Assembly: GCA_026745465.1 (NCBI GenBank)
Contig: JACYXH010000363.1
Coordinates: forward strand, 3,552,001-3,616,000
Length of the DNA: 64,000 bases
From: Lota lota
Taxonomy: Eukaryota > Chordata > Actinopteri > Gadiformes > Lotidae
Reading direction: 5' to 3'
Shown piece after piece: positions 1 through 27,480 of the stretch. Made by a program: the position numbers and the translations under genes. Each line of letters opens with the position of its first letter. The first letter of the stretch is position 1. A model generated the notes under the pieces. That model ran no database searches. It saw only the letters and a list, made by a program, of their open reading frames with translations, and had not been told where the DNA came from.

Positions 1-935
1 GGCTCCTAATCTGATTCTTTTTTTTTATCTTCCTTTGAGATTTAAAGTATAATCATGAAATAGCTTCTCATGAGGTGCAAAATGGTTTCTTGTTGACCTG
101 TGATCTGTTATAGCGCAGGGAATAACTGAACATATCTAGGAGACTATACGGTGCTAACTTTAGCATGGGAGAGGGTACTGGATGAATACTACAGAAACCC
201 TAGACCAGCTCTACTGCAGAGCAGAGTTAACCCTGTGGTGTTAATGCTAACACTACAACATCTACACCTGTTTATTGCATCATGATTGCCATAGAATGTG
301 AGAGTCAAACAAAGACATACAAATAAATCCTGGTTGTTTTCAACACATTTAAGTGCAATTTTTCTTGGAGTTGAGTGAGCACATGACATAAATAGTTGGA
401 AAGAATTTATGATGTGAAGCATGACATCACGACATCTGCATTTCATTGGCTGTTGCGGTACAGCTAATTGTTTCTTGATGGTGAGCTGTTTACACCTGTT
501 ATGCAGGTTGCTTCTGCAAGGTGTGGTTCAAAGTGATATCAACTGTTACTTAAGTGTAACTTAAGTGAAATGCACCCAAGTATTTCCCACTTGAATTCCC
601 AGAGTTGTATTATCATTTACAGCGAGTAAATGATACTTGAAAAGAGAGTATAAAGTAGAGTTATGGCGCTTGTGCACTTTATACCATGGGAGTATGAGAA
701 ATAACAGTTCACACGTTGTAAAAGCTTTTATTTGAGCTGAGCTGAGTCGTATATCTGGTGGACTCATGCGTTTTCATGAGTACAACAAACGCTGAATGAT
801 GCATACATGTTATTTTCTGTGGTTGCCAGGCTATATCACAAACACATGCAATTAATTGTTTCTTGATAAGTCAGTTTCTGAATGGCCACTCCCTTGGACT
901 GGTTTATTGTGGTACTAAAGCCAACAGAGAAACGT

Positions 936-1039
<104 letters not shown>

Positions 1040-2477
1040 TGTTGTCATCCAGGGTCTGATAGCTTCTCCTTGTTAAAGTATTTTTGAACAACTACAAGGT
1101 TTGAGGAATGCAGACACATAACATACCCTGCTTCTCAATGGGAAACAAGTTTATATTGTTTGGCTTCTGGGTCCCCCCTCAAGGTGATCACATTGATACC
1201 TTGAATACATTTATGTTGATCAGCAAGACAGTAAATTAGATTATACTTTGTGTATAGCGCATATGCACATCATTTACCAAACCCTTGTGGATAATGTGTG
1301 TCTAAATATCCATAGACGAAATGACATAATCCACCATGGGCTTACTATTTATACCCCTGTCATACATCTGTATGTTAAACTTTCCAGCTCAACTAATTGT
1401 AAATTGTAAACCTCTGCTATGGGGACTGGACGTTTCACTGACCTACTATAGTGGCACATGGGTGTGACTACACAGACTTTCCATGATGTATTGGTTTTCC
1501 TCCTATCTATTCTGCCTCTGACATTTACCACATCACACCCTGACCTGAAGGTCACAAACTATTACCTAATAACAAACTTAGGTATTCACCCATCTCTAAC
1601 CATCTCTATTGGTCAACCATCTCTAACCTAATACCCAATTTTAACCACTTCTGGTGGTCTGAACTTTATTCCGACACTCACCATAATACCCATCTTAACT
1701 ACTTTAAACCTATACAAAACCGTAACCATCCTTAATCTAAAATGAACAGTTCATTTAACCTACACTTAGTCTTGCCTGACCTCAACTGTTTTCAAATGTC
1801 CATGCATTGCACCATGTCAGACACAAGGGGGTGTCCCATTCTCAACATTATTATTTATTGTCTACAAGTAAATGACAAAGGCTAGTTCATTTTGCCACTT
1901 TTAAAAGTAGTGAACTTTAAACAAATTGATGGAATCATGGTCTTCATGTGGTTCCATAGGAAATATGCCATCCTGCCATGTTTTATTATTATTATTTTCT
2001 TTATTTTCAACTTTGGCATTAGTCCAGTTCTGTTTCCTGTCTTTCTTCCTTCCTGGCTTTGAATTTTGGTACTGTAATCACGTTTAAGACTTGTATTGTG
2101 AAGAACAGCACTTCTAAAGTGTAGTGTTTTAAGCCTTGCATCACTTCACTCTTAAGCATTCCTTGCTTTACAAATAAACTCATATTGAATATATTATTTG
2201 ATTGATGTTCTACACGGTTAACAACTTGGATGTAGACTCTCTCTCTCTCTCTATATCTCTGTTTTTGTTCTCCTTTTACCCTCTGTCTCTCTCCTCTCTC
2301 TCCCCCTCTCTCTCGTGTCAGTGTGGCTTTGCCGTCTAGATTCCTAAGCAGTGAGACTACCAGACACGCCCTGTCTTTGCCAAACAAGTTTGCTAGTTCA
2401 GATTCGTAATTGCCCTGTCATCATTTATACCTGATTCCCAACTCTTGTTCCTACTTTTGCTGTACAACTAGCATTTT

Positions 2478-2478
<1 letters not shown>

Positions 2479-2565
<87 letters not shown>
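2479..2565. repeat. (CA)~43 microsatellite
   Basis: Uninterrupted CA tract grading into a short TA run. No gene context is seen. Confidence 0.99.
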
Positions 2566-2571
<6 letters not shown>

Positions 2572-4160
2572 CTCCCCTTGCTGCGCTTACAGGGTGTCTG
2601 TTATCAAAGTAGGACACTCCCACTTCCCCTCAACACACACAATCACAAGTTCCTCCAGAGGTTTTCTTCAACACATGGAAACCAACATGGCTTATTTATT
2701 TTCCTGGCCTGCTATGAGGAGCGGGCGGGCTCTGTGTGGTCTGCTTGTCCAATCATAAAGAGGCTTGTCTCCTGCAGCATGAGAGGGGAGGAGGGGCTTA
2801 AGCAGCACAGGCTCATTGGGCTGGTTCCAGTGGGAGGGGCAATGGATTTTTCACTTCTGGGGCGTGTGTCGATGTGTGTGTTTACGTGTGTGTATATACT
2901 ACATAGAGTTAGGACTGGGGAATCAAAGCCTTTCGGATATATAGAGGCCTTTACATAAAGGACACTCACTCAAACCTATGGTATGTACCCACACAGTTTC
3001 CCCTAAATGTTTCATGTGAAAGTATAACGCAATGTTATCTTTCCAGTTTATGTATCATTGGCTTCCTGTTTGATGTGCTTTGAGATTTTTTGACGATTTA
3101 GACGAGATCATAATAACTAATTATCTCATAAACATCTTGAGTATTGAGTGTGTGTGGATCAAGAGTGAGTTTGCCATCCTGGGAGACAATGTGTTTATTT
3201 TAAGCAACGCAGCTAGACAAAAACTTTTTCAGAGAACTCATTAACTGTGTCAGCACACAACATGCCAGTCACAGATCATTTCCTAGGCTCATATTCTGCC
3301 ATGCGTCAGATATTCTGTTGGTTATAGATTACTCTTTGGTCGAATAACAGGTCATGTGACTCAAGGGGACTTATCTTAAGCTGAGGGTCTGTTGTTGGTC
3401 TCCATGGATCTGTGCAAAGCTATGCCCTCACATACAGCTCTGAACAGTAACCACTGTTTAGCTGTTTCTTAGGAAAAGACAGACCTCTCCTGGAGTTATG
3501 TTCTTCTTGAAGAAATATTTGATTTGTATTTATTTAGTGAATCTGTTGCAGATAGTAAAACATGCATATACACACACTTACAAAGTGCATTTTATTTTGC
3601 ATGAAGGGCCATGAAATAACATGAATATTTACTATAACAAGGGATACTGTGGTTTGATAACATCAATTGATGGTCACTATTGATAACTACACCAATCCTG
3701 GTCATGCCTCTATATCAACATTTTCATAACTAAATCGTACCTGAATACTCCCAGATACCTGGCTTGTCCTTCCATTTGAGATGTGACGCAGTCTACATTT
3801 CCTCTCATTCGTTACTGCGCCAAGGTGAGGTCATCCACATTTTCATATCCACCACTGAGCATCTAGTTGTCAAGTAGCTATTTAAAGTTCTGGCTGCAGC
3901 TAGCGACAGCAGCCCTCTACCCGGCTCTCTTCACATGCTTCTGTTTGTGGGTTAGCGGGTGGGGCTTGGTATTAGTCATCCGTTTTTAAAACCTGGCCCT
4001 GTTTTTAAAACCTGGCGAAGCAGTTGCTTTTATCTCTATTGTTGGGGTGAAATGCTCTGGGTGAAAGGTATGACGTTTTTATGGGAAGAGAGACACTTGT
4101 GTTATAAATGGGGTTGTTGTCGATGTTCCAGAGTCTGACCATTAGTTGGTGTAGCTTTGT

Positions 4161-4277
<117 letters not shown>

Positions 4278-5986
4278 CAGCGAGATGTTTTTTAATCCAT
4301 GTTTGTAATGGTACGTTTTGTCTCATACAGTACATGTATGTGCCACATTTAACAATGGGCCATTTCAACTACGTCTAACTCCAACACAGGGCACCGAGAG
4401 GCTGACCTTTTGACCCCTGAGTCCTCTCTTCTCTCACTCTTCTGCGAGATTGAAACTGGAATTTTGGAAACTATTTTGATGCCCATTCTCACCATATTGT
4501 TTTGGGCTTTACAAAGCTCTGCGTGACTATGGGGAACTTTGTAAAAACCAGTAAACATTGACATTTTTATCAATTTAAGCCTATCTATCGATGTATCCTC
4601 TTTCATCAAATAATATATAGCTTTTCTAACTGATCATGAATTATGAATATTCATGATCCTTTTTTAAACCAGATACCTGGGACCTACCGCCCCCTTCCCC
4701 TGCCGAGAGCTCATTTCAAGCAGGTACCTGTGTGACTGCATGGTGAGGTCTGTTGTGCTCCTTATAGGGCTATGTGTCTAGCAGGACACCAACATAACAT
4801 GTTTCCTCTGTAACTGCATATTTCCAGAGTAGGTTTTTCTGTGTGTGTCTGTTTCCTGAGTGCTGGAATTCTACAGAAGCTAGAAAATCAGAGAGGAGAC
4901 ACCTGAGCTATTTGGTTGATGTCAGTTAAACATGTGTTTACTGGCAGATGTCGGTTAGCCCAACGCTAACCTAAACCTCCGGAGGAGGAGGAGGAGGGCA
5001 AGTGATTCATCAAGTATTATTCCTTCTAATAATCTAACAAAGAATAAAATGCGAGAGAACAGTGTATTGTTCCTTGCCAGGAATTGCACATGAGATGAAA
5101 ATGAGGCAAAAAAACTTTGACGGAGTATTAAACTCTCTGAAAAGCCGTGGCCAACAGTGGCTCACATCTGCTCCACCATAAACTTAACAACCACAGGTGC
5201 GACCCAATGTCACCTATCTGAGCTAGTTAGCCAGCTCATGGCCATACAAAGAGTTGTTGCATTGCTGTAATTTCCCAGGAAAGTCCTTTTCTGACAGCAT
5301 TTTATTATTGTCAGGCCAAAGGTGGCCCAGAAAGGAGTCTGCAGCACCTTCCATGTTCATCATCACTAACTATCAAGGGACTTAGAGGAGCAGCATCAGT
5401 TGACACCAAAAAGAGAACTGTTATGCTTCTCAAGATGTTTTTCTCAGATGTTCCAGTCACCCATCCTACTGTGTTTCTTTGTGTGTTCGACTCTTCCTGA
5501 CACCATTGAGTAAGAGCACGTCAATGTGGTGTGTTCTTTGTGTGTCTTTCTTGCTTGTTTGGGTGGTTCACCGTAAGCACCAGCCCAACCTGTCCTTGTT
5601 GACGCTGATGCATAAAGGCAGAGCGGGGTTGTCTCTGGTCCAATTACAATAACGTCATGCTTGAAATGATGTGTTTTTGTATTGTTCTATGGATTTACTC
5701 GTGGTGAATCTCACAGAACATGCCAAAATACTGCATGCAGATACCAACTTCATGGGTCAGTTTGCTATTGTGCTGTGTGGGGAGTGTTGTAGATATTGGC
5801 TGAAATATGGATTCAAATGGATTCCAACAAAGTTCTTTGAAATGATAAATGAATGCCAGGGGTTGACTGGTGGTTTTGTGTATATTTATGCACTGAGTAG
5901 AAACTCATACAGACTGTTTTACCAGTTGACCCCCAAGGTCGCTGTCATCTGTAAAACATTCCACTGGGTTCCACACCCCTAAGCCA

Positions 5987-6188
<202 letters not shown>

Positions 6189-8740
6189 ACCAAACCAATC
6201 ACTACTTGCTTCTCACAAGGAGTGTTTTCTGTGAGTCACATGGGTGTCCTATTTCCTGACTGTTTATTTTGGAAAGGGAAAGTATGCTAGCTTTACACTT
6301 TGTCATGTTTTAAAAGTGGCGTTCATACACATAATCAGCTTATTCAGGAAACAAAAACTTGTGTGCATTGACATTTGGGGTTTTGTTTCACTCTCACCTC
6401 TTCTACAAGTCTCTGTCCTAGTTGCCTAGCATCCACCAATATTTACCTCTGCAAACAGTGATAATAACCCTGGTAAATCTTACTAGGGGTGACACCCTAA
6501 CCCTACCTAACACTCTGGTGCACAGCATAATGTACATTTAAAGCCTACAATGCTACAGAGGACCCCAGGGAAGTCAATAATACATTCTATGTATGTATTT
6601 ATACATACATAGGCGGGGGGCGGGGGTCCATTAGTAGGATTTCAGAAGGCAGGAAGTAGGACAGAAGAGACACGGCAGTAGGTCTTCTGCGGGAGGAAGG
6701 CCAGAGGATGTTGGTGACTCATGTGTTCTTCAGGGACATCGTCACTTCAGCTGGAGGCAAATGCTGAGGTTGCAACACCACCACAATACGGGCTGTATTA
6801 GTCACTTATCAGTGATGCGGAATATGTGTCTAGTTATTCAAGACTTTTTTAATCCACTCCTTTTCCTTCCGTCTTCCTCTCCACCCTGTTGACCTCACTG
6901 GTAGGCCTAATGCATAGTTATTCAGCCACAGCCATTGGAACAGGCTAGGTCAGACAGCAAGCCTGCTTTAGATACTTATGTAGTAGGGCCGATCAGGATG
7001 ATATTATGTTGAAGAGAGTTGTCATGCCTTAAAGACAAGTCAAAAATGTGTTTATTGACAACAACAAGCATTATCAGTTGGGTAGGCTTGGCAATGTAAG
7101 GCAAGATGAAACAATTGGAAAATGTAAAGAAAGTGGGAAAGAAAAATGTGAAGAAAGTAACTGCAGACACTCCGGGTCGAAAGCCTTCTCCAAAGAGAAG
7201 AGTCACGCAGATATCTGGAGGGAAGGGCAGGATGGTGTTGTCGTGGCAATTTCTTTGAGATATTGTGTCTAGGACAGATGAGACTTCTAAATGCAAAAAA
7301 GCACACAATAGTTGTAGAAAATGTACCTATTTTAATGTATACCAGTCTCCTCTCTAGCAGAGTGAGCCCATAATAGTTTCACCCCCTCCCAGCAATGCAA
7401 TTGTCAATGATTAAATCAGGGAAATGTTTACCTAAAGGACAGAGTTGCTTGTGTTCTCGTCAATCAGATGAATGCATAAGGGGATCACTGCTTCCTTGTG
7501 ACCGGTTTACCCCAGGCAAAAGATTAACAGCTAGATAACACTAAGATACTAATACCCAGATGTGGTGGCTAGATAATACAAGGAATAGAAAACAAAGCTT
7601 AAACGATTAAAAGATATGGATTTTTCCATTACACTGTCCACAGATTTCTCTATTCCTCTAATGGAGCTCTGTGCAATGAAGTGGATGAATACACTGGAAC
7701 CGGAAATGTTGAAAGTTAAAGCAGGAATGGATTTGTGACATGCATAATGTGACGAGGGGCTACGCGATCGTCACTCGCATGGGCGTGCTGACAGCGCTAT
7801 GGACTAAGCGCTACGGCATGAAAGCCGACAGACTATTACTAAACATCCCAAGGACAGTTGCGCATGTTGTGTATGTGGTTGTATTCTGTGTTCACTATTT
7901 ACTCCCTGGTCACCAAGCAAGTTCTAAATGTCATTCACTGCAATAATCACACATGTCAAAGATCGTTCAACTCACTTTATTTGTGTGTGAACACCGTGAC
8001 TATTGGCATCAATGATCATTTCGGTTCATCTGGTTTTCATTATTCATATCCATCCACTAGCACTAATCAGTAATGTCGCAACTTCAGTCATTTTTACAGT
8101 TCTCCCGCGTTACAGGGCAAATCCGCGTTACATTTCCGGTATTTATATCACGGGATCGCGCCGGGTTAGGCCATCACATTAAAGGGAGAGGGAAGAATAG
8201 GGAAAATAGCCCTTCATTTACAGTAGAATATATGACATGTAGCAGATGGGTGTTAGTTTGCTTTCTGGTTTGATTAGCCCGTGGCACGATATCAAAGCTA
8301 ACCGTATCCGGTCAAACTAGTTTGGTTGTTGCCTACAATGCAAACACTCCTAGCTCCCAGTGTCTAGAGTAGAGTGATACGTACCTTTAGCACACAACAG
8401 GAGGCTGGAATAAACTCAGGATGTCACTGGTCGATTTCAAATCCCATTGGAAGCACGTACACTTCTAATCACTAAACGCCTCCATTGGGTAGACGAGGCA
8501 TGTTTGTGCTGTTCGATCAATATTTATAGTTGTGTGTGTGTGTGTCTGACAGACAGCCCCCTGTTGTGTGATTGTTATGACTTCTCTATTCACAGCATGT
8601 TTTCTTTGTTTCCAGCCAGGATGTCGCTGCATAGATTGTAATATTCCTCAAAGTTGTTGTTGTTGCCGTGTGGTACAATCCATTTACTCTCTCGCTATGT
8701 CTGTCTGTCTCTGTGTCTCCCTCACTCTCTGTCTGTGTAG

Positions 8741-21591
<12,851 letters not shown>

Positions 21592-22249
21592 ACACACACA
21601 GACACAACACTGTGCAATGCCTTACTTGCTTATTTTCATGTGCATTAAGAAAACAAGAGGATTGACGATTTACTTCCCCTTTGTGTGCAAGTTGATAAAA
21701 ATTGAAATTAATGAAAGCCAGAGAACGTTGGACTAAATGAGATGAGTTGGGTCAGTTCATAAATGAGCGAGAAGGGAAGGTGAGGATTTGAAAGGGGACG
21801 TCTTTTTAAAGGAAACAAAAATGTATAGTTTCGATCGTCTGTCAGTCCATCACTGCAAAGTCAGGCGATGCCCATCAGCATTGTGACCGTGCACCACAGC
21901 TGCTGGTATCACCGCAAACAAACTAAATCGCCTCGATGCCACGGTGTTGTGGTGAAGGGCCATCAGCTGGTGTGGGAGAGTGGCCTCTAGTGGGTGTGCA
22001 TAGGGTGTGCAACCTGCATACGCACAGCCGAGTAGCCCAGTTATCTATTGTTATGTGGTTGAAAGCAATCGAGACACTAGTGTACATCTTACTTTGCTTA
22101 AATATATTGATGGATAACATTTAGTTTACAATATTAAAGACAAATTTACGAAAGAAAAAGGGTTTACAGGATGTGGTTTGCTTGATTCTGTTCCTGAGGA
22201 CGTTGTGTGAATGCTGTTCATTTTCTGTAAAGCAATACTATCCCGTGAG

Positions 22250-22386
<137 letters not shown>

Positions 22387-22635
22387 TACACCTGTACCTG
22401 TACCTGCTTTGGAGTAAAATCCTGTATCTGTATTCAAAAGTGCACTTAGAACCTAGGTAGTTAGAAATTATTCACACTGCATTTTTTTGTATACTGTAGT
22501 AAAGAGAGATATGTTGTTAATATCACACCAACACTATCGTTCACCGAGTCCAAGCCCAGCTGATGTTCAGCAGGTGCCGTGTCAAATACGTCAGTTCAAA
22601 CCTACTTCTCCAGGGAGATGGATCATATTTTCGAA

Positions 22636-22750
22636 GGGAAAACTAATGCTGAATCTAAATTAATTAGTCAGATTCATTTTTTTTGTAACACATATACAAT
22701 TACAAAAAACGAATCTGACTAACTAATTTAGATTCAGCATTAGTTTTCCC
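22636..22750. repeat. 115-bp near-perfect palindrome (MITE-like)
   Basis: Arms 22636-22688 and 22700-22750 are reverse complements with only a few mismatches, separated by about 11 bp. The outer ends read GGGAAAACTAATGC and GCATTAGTTTTCCC. No convincing target-site duplication was seen. It resembles a small foldback or miniature inverted-repeat element. Confidence 0.8.
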
Positions 22751-23829
22751 TAAAAAAAAGGCTACATCTATGCTCTCCAATAATTACACATAATAATAAA
22801 GTACTCTCAACCCAATCTTAAAAAACATTTAATGAAAAATAAATAGAAAACTGTATGAATAAATGCCAAAGATATTTTAGCGACAGGAAAGAGTATGCAG
22901 TTTTTATTGTGCAGGTATGTGTACGGTCTCTTTGACTTTGGGCTCCGTGGTTTTTCACTGTGCATCTTTCTAGAAGCCCACTTCCTTTTGACTTATGGGG
23001 GCTTCATTTTCAAATATCGTTGCTTAAACTTAAACTTTCTGTCTAAAAACTTTACAATTCTGTGCCACAACTCTAGATCACAATGGGACTTCAAAAATGT
23101 GGGTTTGATGTGTATAAAAAAAAAGGTATATATATATGCGTTTAAAAATATAAGAATAAACATTTTGTTCTCACAAGTTGTAGCTGTGTTACGTTTTATT
23201 TGCAAGCGAGGAAGCCAAAAGTTGATTGAAAAAGACAATATACCTTACGTTAAGAAATGGTTGGATACAATATTTAAATTGAAATCCAAATAAAAAGATG
23301 CAAGTATACAGCTGTAAACCATTTAATTGATGATTTCACATTTACAAAGCTAAAGAAAAAACTGGTTATCAAAAATTTGTAACAATATTAAAAGTTAGTA
23401 AATCTGGGAGATTTGAAATGAAGTAAAAATAAAAATGTAAAACAATTTAAGACAAAGAAATGGGTCCTTACATTTTTTACTTACTGCTTTTGTGGACTAA
23501 TTAAAAGAATAAAATACAAATGGTTGATGAAATTGTGTATTTTTCGGATTTCTTCCCTGGTTTTACGTGATTAATAAAGTTCTAAGTCTTATCAACTACA
23601 GTGAATTTCTTAAATATTAATTATTTCACCAATATATTAAGGATGGAAATATTTGGGTATATGTTTATGAGCAAAATTTAACCATTTCCTTTGTTTACCA
23701 AGTCACCAGTCAACTAGCATTTTGAGTATGAAGAGAATAATTCTCCATTCCATGTTTAATTAAAACTAATTATTTAGACTACATGTGAGGCATAGGAGAA
23801 GTTACTTAAAATTAACTTCAAAACGTTTT

Positions 23830-24161
23830 CAATTTTCCATCACATGTTCTCCTTCAAACTTCCTCCGTTGTTTTCTGTAGAAGACAATAGAAGACTAAGA
23901 GTTAATATAACGTTACAATTACACTGAATAATATATATACATATATATACATATATAATATATATATAAATAAAGTATTATAATAATAATAAACATGAAT
24001 GAATAATGAATCTATATATGTTATATATATATATCTCTATCTATATATATATATATTTGTGCATGTGTGTGTCTGAATGTGAATGTGTGTTTTGTATTTG
24101 TATGTATGTGTATATGTATATGTATATGTATATATATATATATGTAGCCCCTGTTTGTGTA

Positions 24162-24260
<99 letters not shown>

Positions 24261-25535
24261 AGAATAACTTACTGCCTTTTATAATGGTGCGGACAACGCC
24301 TTGTCCTTATCCCTTGAACAAAGAAAAAGTGTTACTCAGAACAAGCTGAATGGCTAATCCATGTTAAACTCAGATGGATTAATACTAATGCTAATAGACC
24401 TGGTGAATAAAACCAGGAGAGCAACATTGAAGCAATGATTTTCCATCGGGTTTTAATGCCATCGCACCGCATTTGGACGGTGTACATTTAAGACCAGTGG
24501 TAAAGGCTTGGACTCACTGTTGCAGTGGATAATTGTGATGATGAAGAGCAAGCTGATAACACCATAACCACAAGCCAAGGAGCCCAGAATGATGGGGCTA
24601 CATGCCCAGATGCTCGGGTCTGAAACACAGGGAGACATTTTGACTTTGAAGCATTTTTTCAGCTTAAACATATCCCACCTTCATTTAAAAAGAGTCTGTG
24701 GACTGACTGGGGTGTAAAATGTGTAATGACAAGACAACAACCTTACCTTGGTCGGGTCTGGGGGTGCAAGTGCAAACCGTTGGAGAGGTATTTGCTTTGG
24801 TGGCAGGCCCAGTGGGTGCTGGGGTCACTGATTGTCCTTGAGCTAAAGGAGAATTTATTTTCATTATCAACAGAAAAATATCATTTGAAACGATTTCATT
24901 CCCAGGAATGCTCAACAAGTGTACACGTTTTTAGGGAATGTACACTAATTTAATTTGTATGTTTTAATACGAGTTTATATAATATAGTACTCTCACCCCT
25001 GTGAAGCCTTGTGACTTCTCCAAATACCAGTACACCGTCAGTATACGCAGCGCAGCTGTAAACACCACTGTCTAATTGTGAGTTGAACTTTCTGAGCTGT
25101 AGTTTATTTTGTGGCATCCTTGCCTCACTGTACATTGCCTTGTCGAACTCTTTAGAACTCTTTAGCACGCCCCTGTGGCTAAAAGTTCCGATGAATTCCG
25201 CGCCGTTGTCCACGACCCGAAGCCACAGGACGTTAGGGGGTTTGACGTTTGGAGGTGCACATTCGATTTCAACCTTGTCTCCTTCTGCAGGTGTAATGTC
25301 CTTACCATGCAGTGATGCAATGTCTGAAATATAAAATATATATTTTTAATACATTTTGAGACAGAACTTCTACAAACATATCTCGGAACTACAACAAACA
25401 TCACATTGCACAACTGCATTGATAACAACACATTCAATTGGATTTAAGTATCAAACTTAACTACTAATGCACTCAATAAAACTTACTTTGAAATATAATT
25501 AAAAGGAAAATTGCCTTAATCCTTTTTTGGTCCAT
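23830..25535 (-). CDS. cd8a: CD8 alpha chain, T-cell coreceptor
   Basis: CD8 alpha is a type I membrane glycoprotein that binds MHC class I and brings Lck to the T-cell receptor. Six exons with matching phases: 25535-25487, 25323-24997, 24842-24747, 24619-24518, 24312-24273, 23875-23830, giving 219 aa. Order: signal peptide (about residues 1-17; MDQKRIKAIFLLIIFQ), Ig-V domain with C38, W50 and C107 in the motif DSGVYSCAAY, Pro/Thr-rich hinge with the dimer-type CTC motif (C149, C151), transmembrane segment about 164-190, and a basic tail RTRRCPHHYKR (C198) holding the teleost CXH Lck-binding motif. The 40-nt exon carrying CPH was found from its acceptor (tttgttcaag) and donor (gtaagt) and keeps frame. 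All exon junctions except the last are phase 1, as usual for Ig-family genes. Alpha rather than beta is chosen from the CTC hinge and longer tail. Confidence 0.95.
24167..24257. repeat. (GT)~45 microsatellite in the last cd8a intron
   Basis: Starts 16 bp from the donor of the cd8a exon 24312-24273 (as CA on the gene strand). It is preceded at 24000-24145 by TA-rich and TGTA-rich simple sequence. Confidence 0.98.
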
Positions 25536-27365
25536 TTCCTTTGTCTTTTAGCTTTGTAGAGTATAATCCTCTCTTCGTGTGAAGAATAGCAGCCCACTTA
25601 GACAAAATGAAGTGTGACATATAACCACGCCCCACCTGTCACCCATCTCTCAACCGTATCAAGTAGGATCATTGCATTGGATTCTTGCAAAGAGCATTGT
25701 TGCACCGGTTGGTTTGGAGCACGTGCCTGTATGGTGAAACCTAGAAAACATGGCCCCAACCATCGTCTACACACAAGAGCACACAACCATGTTATCCACA
25801 GGGTGCAAGCTTGTGTTTCTAGACAATTCTTGGTTAGAGCCTGAATTAATGAGGACATTTGTTGTACGGACCTGGACACATTTTGTGGGAACTCCAACAT
25901 TTAATGGTCTACTTATCATTTTCTTCATCAACTCTTTTTAAGCGCTTTGTACCAACTATAAAGGTGCGTTTACATGAGACGCGTTAAGACACCATATGCG
26001 AGCCCACTTCATTGTTTTCCTATGGGGAAAGCGTCGCGCAATTTCAGGGAGGGGAGGGGCCATGCGCACGACCTCACACGAAGGGGAGGGGACTCGCTTC
26101 GATGCAGAAATTATTTCAACTTTGACCCGGCACGCCGCATGACGCCACGCGCCGCAGACGCAACGCGCCCCAACCAAAAGTACTGTCCAAAAAACGGAAT
26201 GTTTTACGCTGTGGTTGATTGTGTTTTAAACTTGCCGTGCTCGAGAACACAACGCCCGACCTAGCGACACGCACGAGTGTTAACGGCCCAGCCCGACCAG
26301 AATGCTGAATGTACATTGCGTGCTCATTTCCATACAGTTAACTGAAGTTCAACTTTTGTCCAACTGCTTCAATGCGTTGCATCTCTTCTGGTGGGGCCGG
26401 GCCGTAACGTGTCCCAAGTGAACGAACCTGCATGCTTCACATTTTGTCATCAAATTCCATTCGTCTTCCATGATGAAATCATCACAATACATAGATCATC
26501 ATCAATAACACAATGTATTCAAGCTATACACATAAAAAGTTTAAATATCAATACATATGCAGTGAATCTGATCTGTATGTTAAAGTTAGATTGGCCAGAT
26601 GGTAATGGATAGTTCCCTTCTTGTCTATACATTTTACTGCCAGCTCAACTATATGCTGGTACTGCTGCTATTACGTTATGTTATGTCCTTATGGAACATT
26701 GTTGTCTTGAATAATATATGCGTTGGCACATTAGGCCTGTAAAGCTTTGTAAAGATTGACACCCCAAGATCGACACCCCTAACAGAAGGACTAAAACATA
26801 AAGAAACCATGACCCGCTACGGCCCACCCAGCCATAGGGCTGAAATCAACCAACAGGCCCCCATTTAAATTGATAAACAAATGGTGAATGACTTGCAACT
26901 GAACCCACTACGACAAGTGGAACACATGCTGCGCACCTCTGAAGCCCGTCCTATTTCCTCTGACCCAGGACGGAACATCTATTGACACATTTGGTAACAA
27001 GTGGCGAGGTGACATTCAGCAGCACTGCGGCTGTTCCAGTGGTGGGTAGGCAGAGATTCAGACATGGTTGCGAAACCCAAGCATTCTTTGCCTTTTCTTC
27101 TTTTTTCTTTTTTTACCAAGGCACACCCTTCACACACTTTCTTCTTGTTTGTGAGTTTCATGGTTTTCGTTTTTTGTTTGTTTATTTTATTGTATTTTAT
27201 TGCTGGGCGGGGGGAGGATAATAATTGATATTATGGCTGAAGCACAGTTAGTTTGAGGTTGCATGAAGTACTGAAGTCACAAGGGGGAGTCTATTGATAC
27301 TTCCTTCTTAGAGGAAGCCTAAGCCCACTTGATTGTTCCATTGCTGTTCTCCGGGGTTGAGTCAC

Positions 27366-27411
27366 ACAGCCACACACACGCACATGCACGCACACATACA
27401 CACATGCATAT

Positions 27412-27464
<53 letters not shown>

Positions 27465-27480
27465 CATGCCCACACACATA
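27366..27480. repeat. Compound CA/CATG-rich microsatellite
   Basis: Interrupted CA repeat with ATGC and GCA variants; the pure part is about 27417-27461. Confidence 0.95.

Noticed and set aside
7740-8273. First exon of cast
   Set aside because: Local CpG content is raised and several ATGs occur, but none leads to a phase-0 donor that joins exon 8741.
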